Shown in pieces: positions 10,753 through 21,853 of a stretch of 64,000 nucleotides of DNA (within the stretch, counting starts at the first letter, position 1; the number at the start of each line of letters is the position of its first letter). The stretch is taken from NCBI RefSeq assembly GCF_020360975.1, contig NW_025408667.1, positions 11,408,001-11,472,000 on the forward strand. Reading direction: 5' to 3'. The translations under genes were made by a program, and so were the position numbers. Source of the DNA: Hirsutella rhossiliensis. Taxonomy: Eukaryota > Ascomycota > Sordariomycetes > Hypocreales > Ophiocordycipitaceae. Under the pieces are notes generated by a model. That model had not been told where the DNA came from, made no database searches, and saw nothing but the letters and a program-made list of their open reading frames with translations.

Positions 10753-12466
10753 TCAGTTTGCGGTATCCAGCTGCCAATAATCCGCCTCAAATCCCTCCCT
10801 CGGCAGCACGTCAACCAGCAAGTCGGACGACGGCAGGTCCACCGCGGCAGCAATCGTGTGGCCGTGAGCACCGGGGAACTTCCACTCGCCCCCATCCGTC
10901 GAGCTGCAGTCGAAGCCCATCGCAAAGAGCCCCAGGGCGCAAATCATCTGCGACATGGCCTGGTGCCGCCCGGCACAGAGCGAGACACCACCGCCAAAGG
11001 GCCGGAAAGCCCCTCGCGCCCGGCGAGCCTCCTTGGAGCCCGCATCCAGCAGAAATCGTGTGGGGTCGAATTCGTCCACGGTAGAGCCCCAGTATGCCGG
11101 GTTGGAGTGCAGCACGTTGTTGGGCAGCTCGCAGATCGTCCCCTTCTTCAAAAGGTAGCGGTCGCTGAGCAAGACGTCTTCGGTGACCATTCGGCTCGAG
11201 ATGCCGCACGTTCGATGGCGCAGCGTCTCGTTGATCGTGGCCACCAGCAAGGGGCACCTCTCCTTGAGGCCGCTCACCGGCAGGGTCCATGTCTTGGAGC
11301 CCGTCTCCGAGTCGATGCTTAGCTCGGCCAGGGGGGCGATTTCTTGGCGCAGCTTTTCCAGGAGCGCCGAATCTCGGTAGACGTAGTAGACGGCCCAGAA
11401 TATCGTTGGAACCGTGTTGGTCAGGATGCCGATGATCATGGTGACCTCGAGCTTGCCGGTGTCCTCGACGCTTAAACCGCGCCGAAGCGCCACCTGATGT
11501 CGCACCTTGACGAGCTCCGAGCCCTGCTCGTGATCCCCGTTCTTGAAATATTCGATGAAGCCGCGCCAGGCATCTACTCGGCCGGAGTGGCCACGAGGAG
11601 AAAAGTGTCGAGAGACGAGGAGGTCGGTGATTGCATCATCGAATGCCCTATTTGCAACCTTAGCACGACTTGAACACTGCCCGGCCTCTCGAAGCACGCG
11701 ACGCACCAGAAGCCCGCCTCCACCTTGGGGTCCTTGAACGGATTCTTGGGTCCGTAGATGCCATTCGTCGATGACATGCCAAACTCATGCCGGAACCAGG
11801 TCAAGACGTTTACTCTAGTCTTTTTGCCGTGAAACTTCCTCATGGAATCGTTGAGGTCGTAGGCCACGCGGTCCGTGATTGCTTTCAAGTCGGGTCCTAG
11901 GGATAAGGTGGCGTGAACTCCCTTCGAAACTTCGTACATGTACCCTTCCCATCTGTCTTCGCCCACAGTCTTGTCCAGGAGAATTTTAGAGCCCTGGGGG
12001 GAGAGGCCGGAGAGGCGTTCGATGACGCGAGCTGCAATCGGCACAAAGGCAACAGCTCTGGGACTCTTGTCGATTGAGCTCAGGACTTCTGGAGTGCCTG
12101 CAATGGCAATCTTGCCCGAAGGGACTGGGATCTGGTAGATGGGCAGGCCAGTCTTTTGCCTACGCGGAGGCCAACGGGTTAGGTCCATGCCGAATCTGAA
12201 CAGAGGGCCAATACTGACGCAATCCAAGTGAAATGGCGGGATCCATGCTTGTAGATGCTCAGTGCATGGCCGACGATGGGAATCAGGGGCTTGATGAGCT
12301 TCGGTTCAGCTGGATCGAGGGCGTATACCCAGAGGAGGCGATACAACAAGAAAGCAGCGGCAATAGCAACGAGGATACTATGTCGCTGTTCGTACAGCCG
12401 CTGTTCATTGAAGAGTGGAAACTGTGCCAGCCGGTCAAGACGTAGAATCTGTTGCGCCCACGTCAT
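10753..12466 (-). CDS. Cytochrome P450 (P450-A), three exons
   Basis: Exons 12466-12219, 12159-11707 and 11647-10753 give 531 aa. Both introns are 59 nt: gtcagt...gcgtag with a CTAAC branch point, and gtgcgt...aaatag. Read without them, the region looks frameshifted twice. Joined, it gives HFTWIAQKTGLPIYQIPV and VEAGFWAFDDAITDLL, as expected for fungal P450s of the CYP7/CYP8-like group. There is an N-terminal membrane anchor (about residues 25-45), an ExxR motif (ETLRHR) and a heme loop FRPFGGGVSLCAGR with the proximal Cys. The I-helix Thr is less clear (GILTNTVPTIFW), as in relatives that act on peroxides or sterol-like substrates. It is convergent with the regulator gene (252 bp). The role is inferred as oxidation of the terpene skeleton. 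Confidence 0.88.
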
Positions 12467-14430
12467 CCTGGTATCGTGGCTGCCGGTTTCAAATGGAAAT
12501 GGTGAATGTCTGGTGCGAACAACCAGGCAACTAAGAGCGTAATTGAATCTATTGTACCACTCTAAGGCTGGACGAACTGGCCTCTGTATTCCATATGTAA
12601 CACAATTTGAATCTGATTGTCTCTTTGGGGCATCTGAAAATGTTCCGAAGGAGGTCCCCGTCACGCTCTTGAACGGGGCACCCTAAGCCTGCCTCGTCGC
12701 AACTGATTCGCTGCGTGGTGGCCCTTGCCGTGGAAAACAAGAATATCTTTCCATAAGGGGTATTTTTGCCCTTGATAATATTAATAAGGATATCTCCATA
12801 TGGGGGTTTTTTGAGTGGGTCAATCGCCGCTGACTCTGGCGGCTCGCAACATTTAGTTTAGTTTAGTTTAGTGTATTTTCCGTCCAGCAGCCTTTGGCCG
12901 CTCAGGTCTCCGCAGGGGAGCACAGGACGTGCTGAGCTAGCGGGTGTCTGCATGCTACATATCGTACACTTCACCCACTATCCAGCATTTCATCGGCTCA
13001 AGGGCGCTCATGACAAACCTGTTGCCCGTCAGCGGGACGTCCAGGCATGAAGAGAAAGCTGTCCCGTGGTCAGATCAGCCAATTTGCTTCTGGGGCCTTG
13101 CAGCCCTTGATGACCTCGGCGATCGCATGGTCGTGAGACCTTGACACCGCCCGCGGTCGGAGCAGGTAACAGAAAGAATTGAGAGGAAAAGGTGGGGTGA
13201 GAGAAGAGAATGATGACCGTCTAGTGGCGTGTCAAGCATCGAAGGGAGTCCCGGGTGACGGGTCTAACGGAATCGTGCGCTGCTGAATGGAACCACGAAA
13301 AAGGGAAATACCTACAGGGCCGGCCATCTGCCAAATTGGGCAGTTCCTCTTTTCAATTAATATCTGAGCTTCCTTTACGGACAAAAAGATGGGCATTATT
13401 AGTTTCCGTGACCGGGTTATATCTGGCTACGAAACCCTGGCATGGCTATTGGCTGCCTTCAGAGAGTACGGTAAGAATTCGACCGTCGGACACAAGACAT
13501 ATTAGCGGGTACAATAGTTACAACCATCGCGCCGCGTTTGATCAATGTGTAGCGAGGTTTCTTATAACCGAAACCTGTCGCGAAGACCATTGCGCCACGC
13601 AGGCAAAGGTGGAACGCGCTCCAACAGGTGCGCTGCAACCGACACACATCCAATGACTGTTCCCGACATGTCGCGAAGAACGTCTCTCGATTGAGTCAGC
13701 CAGGTCACACATGGGTAGCTGGGCCAACAAGGGAGCTGTCAACCAGGTCAAACGAGGTCTCACGAAGAAAGCAGGGCAAAGGGCATGATTTTTTTTTTGG
13801 GTGCATGTGTGTTCCTTCTTCCCTTCTGTCATAGGCCCTTTATTTATCCCCTTGCCCTGCTTCTTCCTCCGTCTTCCATCTTCTTCCTTGCGGACTTACT
13901 AATCCATAGGCACCCATCTCTCCGCGTCAGCGTGCCACGTCCTCCCCGTTTTATCCTGTCTCGCCCCTACACCTTCAGCTAGCTATCAGGCTTCAGGACC
14001 AAGTCTTAGACCCTTCTTCTCGACACGAGGAGGCTGGAAAACTGCTATTTGAGACTGGAACGTCTCCAGTCGAGAGGCTGGGGTCCCCCAGCCTCCCTCA
14101 GCCCATTACCTATACTACGAAAGAGGGATATAAATAGGGGCTTGGGTTTAGGGCAGAAAAACAAGAGGACAGAGATACGGAATACAATAAAACTACCTTA
14201 TTACTACATTATATGCCCTTTCTGCTGACTTTCTTCGTGAGAAAACCATTGTCAATGTCCTGACGAGCCCAGAATTGCGTGATTGCTACATGTTCAAGAG
14301 TAAACTAATTTTATCGCCGTGAGTGATCTACCTAGCTAGTTTCCTAGAAGAGTATTTTGTAAATTATGAGAGGATAGAGTGTATGTTATTGACGCGGTGA
14401 GATCTATGCCGCGGATTTAAGGGATACCAG
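12467..14430. other. Gene-poor stretch left of the RIP-mutated LINE
   Basis: I see no supported gene. It holds an AT-rich segment (12735-12815), a (TTTAG)4 array, an open frame at 13255-13656 with no recognisable domain, a CT-rich tract (13795-13980), and at 14030-14175 an inverted GAGGCTGG/CCAGCCTC pair followed by a GATATAAATAGGG TATA-like sequence. The last item resembles the promoter part of a long terminal repeat, but no borders could be found. Confidence 0.5.
12852..12871. repeat. (TTTAG)4 microsatellite
   Basis: Four perfect tandem TTTAG units occur in the spacer between P450-A and the transposon debris. They are not the fungal telomere unit (TTAGGG). Confidence 0.9.
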
Positions 14431-14439
14431 CTGGGCCTT

Positions 14440-15420
14440 AGCTAGCTAAGGCCGGCAAGGGCCCCTTACGATAGAAAGGCTGCTGCTAACAGCCTAACTC
14501 CTATAGCAGCCCTTCCTACTAGTAGGGGACTTTAACCTACACTACCCTTGTTAGAACCCTTCTACGGAACCCTCTAAGGCCCGTAAGGCAGAAGCCCTTA
14601 TTAGCTAGCTCGACCGCTATAAGGCTTCCTTACTAACGGACCTTAAGGTAACTATAGAAGGCACCTATTAGAGGAAAGGCTTAAAAGGGGCCTCGGTTAT
14701 AGACCTTGCTTTCTATAGCCCCTTTAAATAGCTAACCTAGGCTAACTTCCGCTTCCTAGAGGCTACGGGCTTAGACTATAAGCCTATAGCCTTTAAAGCT
14801 AGCTTAAGGGGCCCTAATAGGCCCCTACTAGCTAGGCCTACTACCTATAACTATAGGAAAGTAGACTAGAAGGTCTTTTTAGAATACTTAGCTAAGAAGG
14901 AATAGGACCTCTTTATAGCTATAAAGAGGGCTATAAAAAGAGACGACTTAGAAGGGATAGCTTCCCTTTTAATAAGAACCCTTATAGAGGCCTCGAACGC
15001 AGCGATACCGAAAAAGAGGCCCTATAAGGGATCTAAGCCCTAGTAGACCGACGAGCTAACCTGCCTTCGGAAAGCCCTAAGCCTAGCCTAACGGGCTTAT
15101 AGGCTAGCCTAGGACGAGGGGAGCTAGAAGAGCTTTATAGAGGCCCGAAATAGCTTTAAGTATACTATTAAGGCTACTAAAAAGCAATACTAAGAGAGCT
15201 TCTTAATAGAAGTATAGGAAAGGATATCTTTATAGCCTTTTCTTATACTAAGGCTAAAGCTAACCCTACCCTTTCTAGTATCTCGTATATAAAAGAAGGG
15301 ATAGAGGTAAAAGCTAATACCTTTACGGAAAAATGCGAGGTCTTTTTAACGACCCTTTTTCCGACCCCGGACCCTAGCCCTAGCCCCCCCCCCTAGCCCC
15401 CCCTAGAGCTTAGAAAAAGA
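14440..15420 (+). pseudogene. RIP-mutated LINE fragment (endonuclease to pre-RT region)
   Basis: The plus strand reads as a LINE endonuclease peppered with TAG codons at former Trp positions. GDFNLHYPC-stop-NP starts near 14526. Further on come a block ending ASVIDLAFYSPFK (about 14684-14728), NRPLLARPTTYNYRKVD, and KP-stop-stop-TDELTCLRKAL near 15037-15075, where relatives have two tryptophans. CpA and TpG are almost absent and TpA is abundant, the RIP signature (TGG to TAG, CA to TA). It is incomplete at both ends, with no RT catalytic block. It breaks the cluster between P450-A and the terpene cyclase. Confidence 0.8.
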
Positions 15421-15457
15421 AGAGCCTCCGGGCTATATAGGCAGTAAGGGCACGGCT

Positions 15458-15813
15458 TGTTGCACTGTTACACTGGCACATCAGTATCTACAAGCCTCAT
15501 CAACCTTTCTTTTGCAAGGCTTATTCACCATTCCCTCAGTCGAGGCATATTCGGCCGTATACTCAGCCAAGGCTCATTTGGTCTTCCAGTCAACCTAGGC
15601 TAATGCAGGCAATTAACCTTCCTTTTGCCTACGCCTTTCACAGCCACAACCCAACAGCTGGGTTATTCATTCACTTCCACTGATTCTTCTAGCTATATAA
15701 GATCATCTACACTCCCTCTCTAGATAGAAGAATCAAGAGCTTTGTTCCACTCAAGATCAATGCTTGCTGCCCATCTCGTACTGCAATAAGCTATCGGGCT
15801 TAATCCCCGGAGA
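15458..15813 (+). mobile_element. Candidate solo LTR (copia-like), not RIP-mutated
   Basis: It begins TGTTGCACTG, has a CTATATAAG promoter-like box at about 15693-15701, and ends ...CCCCGGAGA, with CGGCT flanking both ends (15453-15457 and 15814-15818), as expected for a 5-bp target duplication. CA and TG dinucleotides are frequent here, unlike the RIP-mutated LINE immediately upstream, so it inserted later or escaped. The non-canonical end (AGA rather than CA) keeps this a candidate only. Confidence 0.35.
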
Positions 15814-16988
15814 CGGCTTTCCTACCCCCTCTACTAGTAGATTATCGCTAAGCCCGCTAATATAAGTGTCCGTGGCTATCCTCTATAGCTAGCCTTCCCG
15901 AAGTCTATCTAGTATTTTATCGGCTCTAAGGCGCTTAGTATCGGAGCCTAGTGCCCGTTAGCGGGTCGTCTAGGCGCGTAGCGATTGCCACAATAGTTAA
16001 CCCTTAGTTTTATCCGGTTAGAATTCTCTCGCTCTCTCGCTAACGCTGCTATCGCAGTCTATGCCTCAGTAACTAGACGATAGAAATAGCGTAGGAGCGG
16101 TGGCAGGGAAAAACCCTCGAAGGAATCAGAGGCTGTCGTGTAGCTTGCCTTTAGGGAGAAAAACCTACGCAACCAGCCACCGTTGTTTAGAAGGGCGGCC
16201 TTCCAATACCCATAGCTCCTTGGTTCCGAAGGAAGCTGTGAGGTCCGAGTGGACGTGTTGTCGAGACCGGCTTTGCAGAGGAATATAAACTCTCCTAAGG
16301 TCTTCCTCTGTGCTGTTAGGGCCACGATGGACCCGGGCAGCAAAAGCGCGGTCGGGTGGCCTGCAAATTCGGCCCCCTGTTAGCGAGCCATTAACAGCTC
16401 TTGCGGGGGAAGAATTTTTATAGGGGAGAGTTGAGCGGCATACATGGTAGCCATTTCTGGAATATATAGGGTAGAATGGCTTGCATAACATCTCTAAAGA
16501 CCCGTTGAGATGCCTATAAACCCGTTGGTCACTACACAAGATCGTCCTTCATATAAGTCAAGGTACGAGTATACTCACTGGGTTTCACTTATCGAGGGCT
16601 TCTGGTCGGTGTTTGTTGCACCATGGTTAGGGATATATTTCTCAGTTGACATTTTGCAATCAAGAAAGCCATCTCCATGTCAATGTACGCTGGCCCCGTT
16701 GTCGTCACCACAGCTTTTGTCCCAACTAAAACCCAGATTAATAACCACCTCGAGTACTTTTGTCTAGTCCGAGTATTCTGTCGAATCGTTCTTTACTGAA
16801 GAGGACAGGAGTCTAGCGCGCTAGGTCTCACAGACCTCAACAGAATTTCTTACCGGATTAATAATATAACCTTAGTTATCGGATTTCCGTTTGGCCAGCG
16901 CCACAACCCCAGTCAAGTGCCTACTCAAAAAAGCCGTGTATTTCTCATAACTATAGATATGCTCAAAAAGTGAAACCGTGAAACTCTT
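15814..16988. other. Unassigned DNA upstream of the cyclase 3' end
   Basis: Two overlapping minus-strand open frames (16343-16059 and 16539-16165) have no recognisable domain. The sequence is partly TpA-enriched (15820-16060) and looks like mixed transposon debris. Nothing else is supported. Confidence 0.4.
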
Positions 16989-18391
16989 CTACATGTACCT
17001 CGGCGTCGTCCTGCTCCAAAGCTCGTTCCCGCTCATTTGGTATTCCAGACCCTTCAAGTAGAGCAACTTCGCCTTGTTGTACGGAGTGGAGACGTGCTGC
17101 TCGGAGCAAAGAATTTCATGCTTCAGCTCCCACTCCCGTACCATCGTCCAGAGACACGCCTTGCCGGCCTCGACATCTAGGCCGGTGCTGTCGGCCAGGA
17201 CCCTGACGGCCGAACAAAGGTATGAACCTTCCTCCTGGCTGGCCTTTGACTGCTTGAGCTCCTTTTCCCAGCTGTAAATGTCATTGACAATGGAGATGTG
17301 CTTTGCACAGTTCTTCTCTGCTGGCTTTATCTCTTCCAGTTCCGCGGCGGTCAGATGCAGGTCCATCACGAAGCGCATCAGTGCAGACAGCAGCCTTGAC
17401 GAGATGTTAGCATCCCATCCCTACTTGAGAAGCTCGGCGGACTCAAAGAGGAGGGTGTCCATCACTATCACTCACGCTTTGCCAACGTCTTTCTCCCTGT
17501 ATTCGAGATACTGCCCAATCTCTATGATTTCTTTCCGGGCCTTGTCCGTCTGAGCTCGCATGAAGACAAAGGTGGGCTCGAGGACCTCGTCCGCTAGCTC
17601 CTTGTCGTGCGCCCGCATGCTCTCCCACAAGTCGTAAAACATGAACTCAACTGCGATCGTCCCTGCTCATCATCCAACGTTAGCTGCATCTGTTTCAAGA
17701 CACCGTGGCAGAGCTTGGGGGTGGCAACTCACGATCTGGCAACACATCGCCACGGGCAATTGGCATGAGCCTCGCATTGTATGCTTCGCCATCCTCAAAT
17801 GACATGTGCTCCAGTATGTCTATATCGAAGACCCCGATGTTAGCGGCAAGACCAAGATGAATTATGGAGGCAAGAGGAGGGGTTAAAGGCACCATCAACT
17901 AGAAAGAGTATCGTGAGGAGACGGCAGGCAAAGTGGATGCGATCGTCCTTTGCCAGCGGATAGTAAAGGCAAGTGACGCGAGAGAAACCGGCGTTCACGA
18001 ATCCCTGCCGGGCGTTGTCGTTGGGAAATGGCCAATTGTCTAGAAACCATGAGTCTACGTCTCGGGTGACGTGGTCGACCAGACGGTGACACGCGGGGGC
18101 CCACGGCGACGGGGGAATTGTTCGCGTCGAGCTCCTTAACAGTGACGAGCTGAATAGGGTCCTGTATATGGGCAGCTTGGATTCTGCAGTTGACTTTGAG
18201 GTGTCATTGCCGTTTTGAAGCTTGGGGGCCTGGTCGGTGGCAGTCGTGCCCGTGCCGTTGGCAGTGACTTGGCCGTTGAGAGCAGATACAAGTTGCCCTA
18301 GGCCGTGGTGATTTCCCATGTGCGCCGTGTTGCTCCCTACTGCAGCGGTGGTATTCCGAATGCCATTCGGCTCTACGCTGTGAATTGCCAT
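16989..18391 (-). CDS. Class I sesquiterpene-type cyclase, four exons
   Basis: Exons 18391-17893, 17819-17733, 17662-17476 and 17394-16989 give 392 aa. All junctions keep phase. The enzyme ionises farnesyl diphosphate (probable substrate) and cyclises it using Mg2+ bound by two motifs, both intact. The aspartate-rich motif D166-D-I-L-E170 is created exactly at the exon 1/2 junction (LFLVD|DILEHMSF). The NSE triad is N295, S299 and E303 in NDIYSWEKE. The C-terminus GNELWSRTTPRYM has the conserved Arg-Tyr pair. The pattern (FEDGEAYN, PIARGDVLPDR) is closest to the fungal longiborneol/presilphiperfolanol synthase group as I recall it; the product cannot be predicted. The first 100 or so residues are Asn/Thr/Ser-rich and probably disordered. 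An in-frame ATG at 18523 would add 44 residues; 18391 was preferred because the extension is not family-like. It is divergent from the HMG-CoA synthase gene and is the core enzyme of the cluster. Confidence 0.92.
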
Positions 18392-18689
18392 GTTGAGAAT
18401 CGGCTGTGTCGGTTGAGACCTGTGACGTAGTTCCGATGACGGTTTGGAGGAGAAAAGCGGTGGTATAAGAGCACAGATTGTAAAGCTAATAATCTTACTC
18501 CGTACACTGCTGAACAAGGCCAAAGCCCGTATAAACCTTCAAAAATATACGCCGCTCGAGAGCATTGGGAGTCATCAGTATCGTGCTGACTGTTGGCTCG
18601 TTCCGACTACCCGATGGGAGGTGTGGACTTCCGAAAGGGGTTATCCGCGTCTTGCCCTTTGTGTACAATTGTCGGTCTACCCACATATT

Positions 18690-18775
18690 AATACGTATTA
18701 TAGGTACGGAGTAATAATATGCGTACTCATACGGAGTGCTCCGTACTCGTACTCATACTCCGTACGGAGCACTCG
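18690..18775. repeat. Cluster of TACGGAGTA / TACTCCGTA palindromic motifs
   Basis: Within about 85 bp there are repeated GGTACGGAGTAAT, CTCATACGGAGTGCTCCGTACTCG and CATACTCCGTACGGAG units. They sit in the divergent spacer between the terpene cyclase and HMG-CoA synthase. The same units are scattered in other cluster spacers (for example 19118-19135, 28090-28135, 32290-32315, 32395-32415). Function is unknown. Confidence 0.7.
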
Positions 18776-18799
18776 TGGTTGCATCTCAATTGCATTAAC

Positions 18800-19094
18800 C
18801 TACCCGTTGGTCAAAGGCAGGCGCGGCTGACTGCCGTTAAGTTGGCCTAAAAAATCCGGGATAGCATAAAAACCCCCGGGACAATCTTAGAATAGTAGAA
18901 ATTACTAATATAACTGTTAAGAATTAAGTACCTTAGATTTTAGCGTATTTTCGAAGAAGTACTAACTTCTTAATACTTTTTCTAGTAAATTACTAGGCCT
19001 AAGGATTGTCCCTAGGGTTTTTGTGCTATCCCGGATTTTTTGGGCCAAACACTTAGTTGGGCTGCTGTGGCCCCACACCTAGACCAACGGGTAG
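18800..19094 (+). mobile_element. TA-target MITE, copy A (about 295 bp)
   Basis: Ends are CTACCCGTTGGTC... and ...GACCAACGGGTAG, so the terminal repeat CCCGTTGGTC is bounded on both sides by TA, the target duplication of Tc1/mariner/pogo-type elements. A second, subterminal inverted repeat contains GGCCTAAAAAATCCGGGATA on the left and TATCCCGGATTTTTTGGGCC on the right, so the whole unit folds back on itself. No coding capacity. Copy B at 30357-30660 is the same sequence in the opposite orientation. Confidence 0.85.
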
Positions 19095-19596
19095 TTAGAA
19101 AGGGCTCCAATATCTTCCTCTTACTCCGTACTGTACTCCAATTCCTTCTTCTCGTGTACTGTATTTGCACGGTATCGGAGCCCACGTCCATGTACGAGCC
19201 GTCGTCCCTCATCGAGCCACCCCCACAATACGGAGTGACGAGCCCGGCGATTCCAACCGCAATAGAAGCCGTGTTTAAAGGTCGCCATGCGAACGTTGTC
19301 TCACCGTTGATAATAGTGGAGAAGTAGGTGCGGAAAACCTCGGGTTTCGGGTTCGAAGGGGCAATTGCTCCGTAATACCAGTGATAAACCCGCGTCGGTT
19401 GGTCGGCTACAGGGGATGTGATCCATCCACTCAAGCACCATGGCGCTCCGCCGAGTGCTGGCAGCGCAGTACGAGTATGAGTACTTAGTAGATGCTGTTT
19501 CGTTCATTTCGCCTGTCATTCGTAATTTCGGTTGCGTCCCAAAACCGCTGGCCGATGCTCCCGAGACCAGAACCAAGCTCAACACCGACCGACACA

Positions 19597-21163
19597 ATGG
19601 CGTATCCTCAAAATGTTGGCATCAAGGCCATGGAAATTTATGTCCCCGGACAGGTACGCCCGTGCGAAACATGTCCGTCGTAAGGGCGCCAGGAAGCTCA
19701 AGGCTCATCGCTGGATTACGAGTAGTGTCTTGATCAAACGCTCTTTGAGCAACACCAGGGCGTGTCGGCTGGCAAATACACCATCGGTCTAGGCCTCAAA
19801 TCCATGAACTTTTGCACCGACAGGGAAGGTTCGTCAGTGCTTAGGAATGCCGCCATGTGCGCCTATTGACATGCGGCAGATGTCTGTTCTCTAGCGCTGA
19901 CGGCCGTGGCCTCACTCCTCCGCAAGTACGAAATCGACCCCAAGTCGATCGGCCGGCTGGAAGTTGGGACCGAGTCCATGATCGACAAGGCCAAGTCCGT
20001 CAAGACGGTCCTGACGCAGCTGTTCGAACCGAGCGGCAACACGAGCCTCGAAGGGGCCGACACCGTCAACGCATGCTACGGCGGCACCAATGCCTTGTTC
20101 AACGCCGTCAACTGGGTAGAGTCTCGATCCTGGGACGGCCGAGACGCCATCGTCGTGGCCTCGGACATTGCGATATACAATCAGCCTTCTTCGCGCCCTA
20201 CAGGCGGAGCCGGCTGCGTTGCCCTCCTCGTCGGGCCGGATGCTCCTCTCGCTGTAGATGTGTCTCTTCGGGGGACCTTCATGACGCACGCCTTTGACTT
20301 TTACAAGCCGGACCTCAAGGCCGAGTACCCATTGGTCAACGGACAAGAGTCCATCAGATGCTACCTCTCTGCCATCGACGCGTGCTACAACGCCCTGAAG
20401 CAGCGGAGGGAGAAACAAAAAAGTCTTGCCAACGGCCATGGCCCGAAGGATGACACCAAAAAAGGCATCCTCGATCTCTTTGACTACATGGCTTTCCACA
20501 CGCCAAACTGCAAGTTGGTGAGCAAGTCCTACGGCCGGCTGCTCTACAACGACGCGCTGCAGTCACAGGACGACGTCATCTGGAGCACCGTACCAGCCAA
20601 GCTGCGTGACTTGAGCTACGACGAGTCACTGCGATGCAAAGATCTGGAAAAGGCCTTTGTGGCGTTGAGCAAAGAACGCTACGTCTCGCGCGTCAAGCCT
20701 TGCATTGCCGCACCCAGCCTATGCGGCAACATGTACACGGCGAGCCTATACTGCTCTCTCATCAGTTTGATAAGCAATATCGATGTCGAGGCCGCCCGTG
20801 GAAAGACGATTGGCCTGTTTAGCTATGGAAGTGGCATTGCCAGCACCTTGTTCGCTGTCAAGGTCACCGGCGACCTTAAGGACATGGTGGACAATATTGA
20901 CCTCATGGGCCGCCTGGATCGTCGCCATATCGCCACGCCAGAGGAGTACGAAGCGGTAAGTCTGTCCGTTTGTTTGTGCAAGGTGCATACGCTAAGTTGT
21001 TTGCCAGGCATGCGCTCTGAGGGAGAAGGCATATGGCGCCAAGGACTACACCCCTACTGGCAGCCTGTCTACCATGACGGCTGGCACATATTACTTAGAA
21101 AGCATCGATAAATCGTTTCGGAGGACCTACGCCATCAAGGAACCACATGACGGTCCGATTTGA
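19597..21163 (+). CDS. Hydroxymethylglutaryl-CoA synthase, four exons, in-cluster copy
   Basis: Exons 19597-19653, 19726-19828, 19880-20955 and 21008-21163 give 463 aa, full length for the family. It condenses acetyl-CoA with acetoacetyl-CoA to HMG-CoA, the second step of the mevalonate pathway. The start [16 protein letters not shown] is the typical N-terminus. Catalytic residues are present: E81 in [10 protein letters not shown]119 in [11 protein letters not shown]260 in [38 protein letters not shown] and [14 protein letters not shown] are also conserved. Introns have canonical ends. Primary-metabolism HMG-CoA synthase is normally encoded outside such clusters, so this is probably a second copy that supplies precursor to the neighbouring cyclase or, less likely, a resistant target copy. 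Convergent with P450-B. Confidence 0.93.
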
Positions 21164-21266
21164 GTGTAAAAGTGGCTGCCCACATATTAGACATGATTAA
21201 TTTTCTTCCTCCGGCTACTACGACCTTGATAATATACTTTTCTCTCTGCTGAAGGTATAATGTACG

Positions 21267-21552
21267 TGTTGTGGAGAGTGGGCATAAGATGCCACAGTCA
21301 TGCCCAGTGGACCCAATAGTCATGCACAAGGAAGCCTGCCTGACCAACATGACTCCCCTAGCCCAAGGACATCATGCAGGCCTGACTCAGGTATAGGAAC
21401 ATCTCAATGCCCTCTTTTGGCTAGCTATGTGTGGTCACTGTACCTATATAAGCCCCTCTCTTGTCCCAATAGATAGACTAAGATATGCATCACTAAATTC
21501 ACCTTTCTGTGCCCCTATTTCTTCCACTGTGCTCTCAAGCCCCTGCTTGAGA
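21267..21552 (+). mobile_element. Candidate solo LTR (copia-like)
   Basis: Starts TGTTGTGGAGAG, has CTATATAAGCCCCTCTC as a promoter-like box at about 21443-21459, and ends ...CCCCTGCTTGAGA. GTACG occurs directly on each side (21262-21266 and 21553-21557). The layout matches the candidate at 15458-15813 but the sequence differs. It lies between the convergent 3' ends of HMG-CoA synthase and P450-B. The non-canonical 3' terminus keeps confidence low. The remaining spacer to 21853 shows no gene. Confidence 0.35.
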
Positions 21553-21853
21553 GTACGGTAGCATCTGTTGAACTCAGCCACCAAAACTGGAGGCACCTCC
21601 GATGGAGATGACTGATATTCTAGCACATAGGGGCTCTCTCAATAGCATCCTTCATTTAGTTACAATCGAGTCCAAGGCAAGGAGGGCCCTGGAGACATGA
21701 TGGCACGAGTTTGAGGTGTGCATCGACAGCGCTGCTGTATTACATAAAGCTATGGGTTCACGATAGCATCTGGAATATTATCCGTTAGATTCATACACGG
21801 CCGCTACCGTAGCCACACCCATTTCTATTTAAAGTTCTATAGCCGACACTGTC

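Noticed and set aside
11640..11710. Apparent frame break in the middle of P450-A
   Set aside because: A second 59-nt intron (11648-11706) joins VEAGFW to AFDDAITDLL; the phases agree.
12160..12240. Apparent one-base frameshift near the N-terminus of P450-A
   Set aside because: A 59-nt intron (12160-12218, gtcagt...gcgtag with CTAAC) restores HFTWIA joined to QKTGLPIYQIP in phase, so the gene is intact.
13255..13656. 133-aa open frame in the spacer after P450-A
   Set aside because: No recognisable motif, no homologous pattern and no neighbouring exon; kept only as part of the spacer description.
16059..16539. Overlapping minus-strand frames near 16.2 kb
   Set aside because: No domain is recognisable and they lie in mixed transposon debris.
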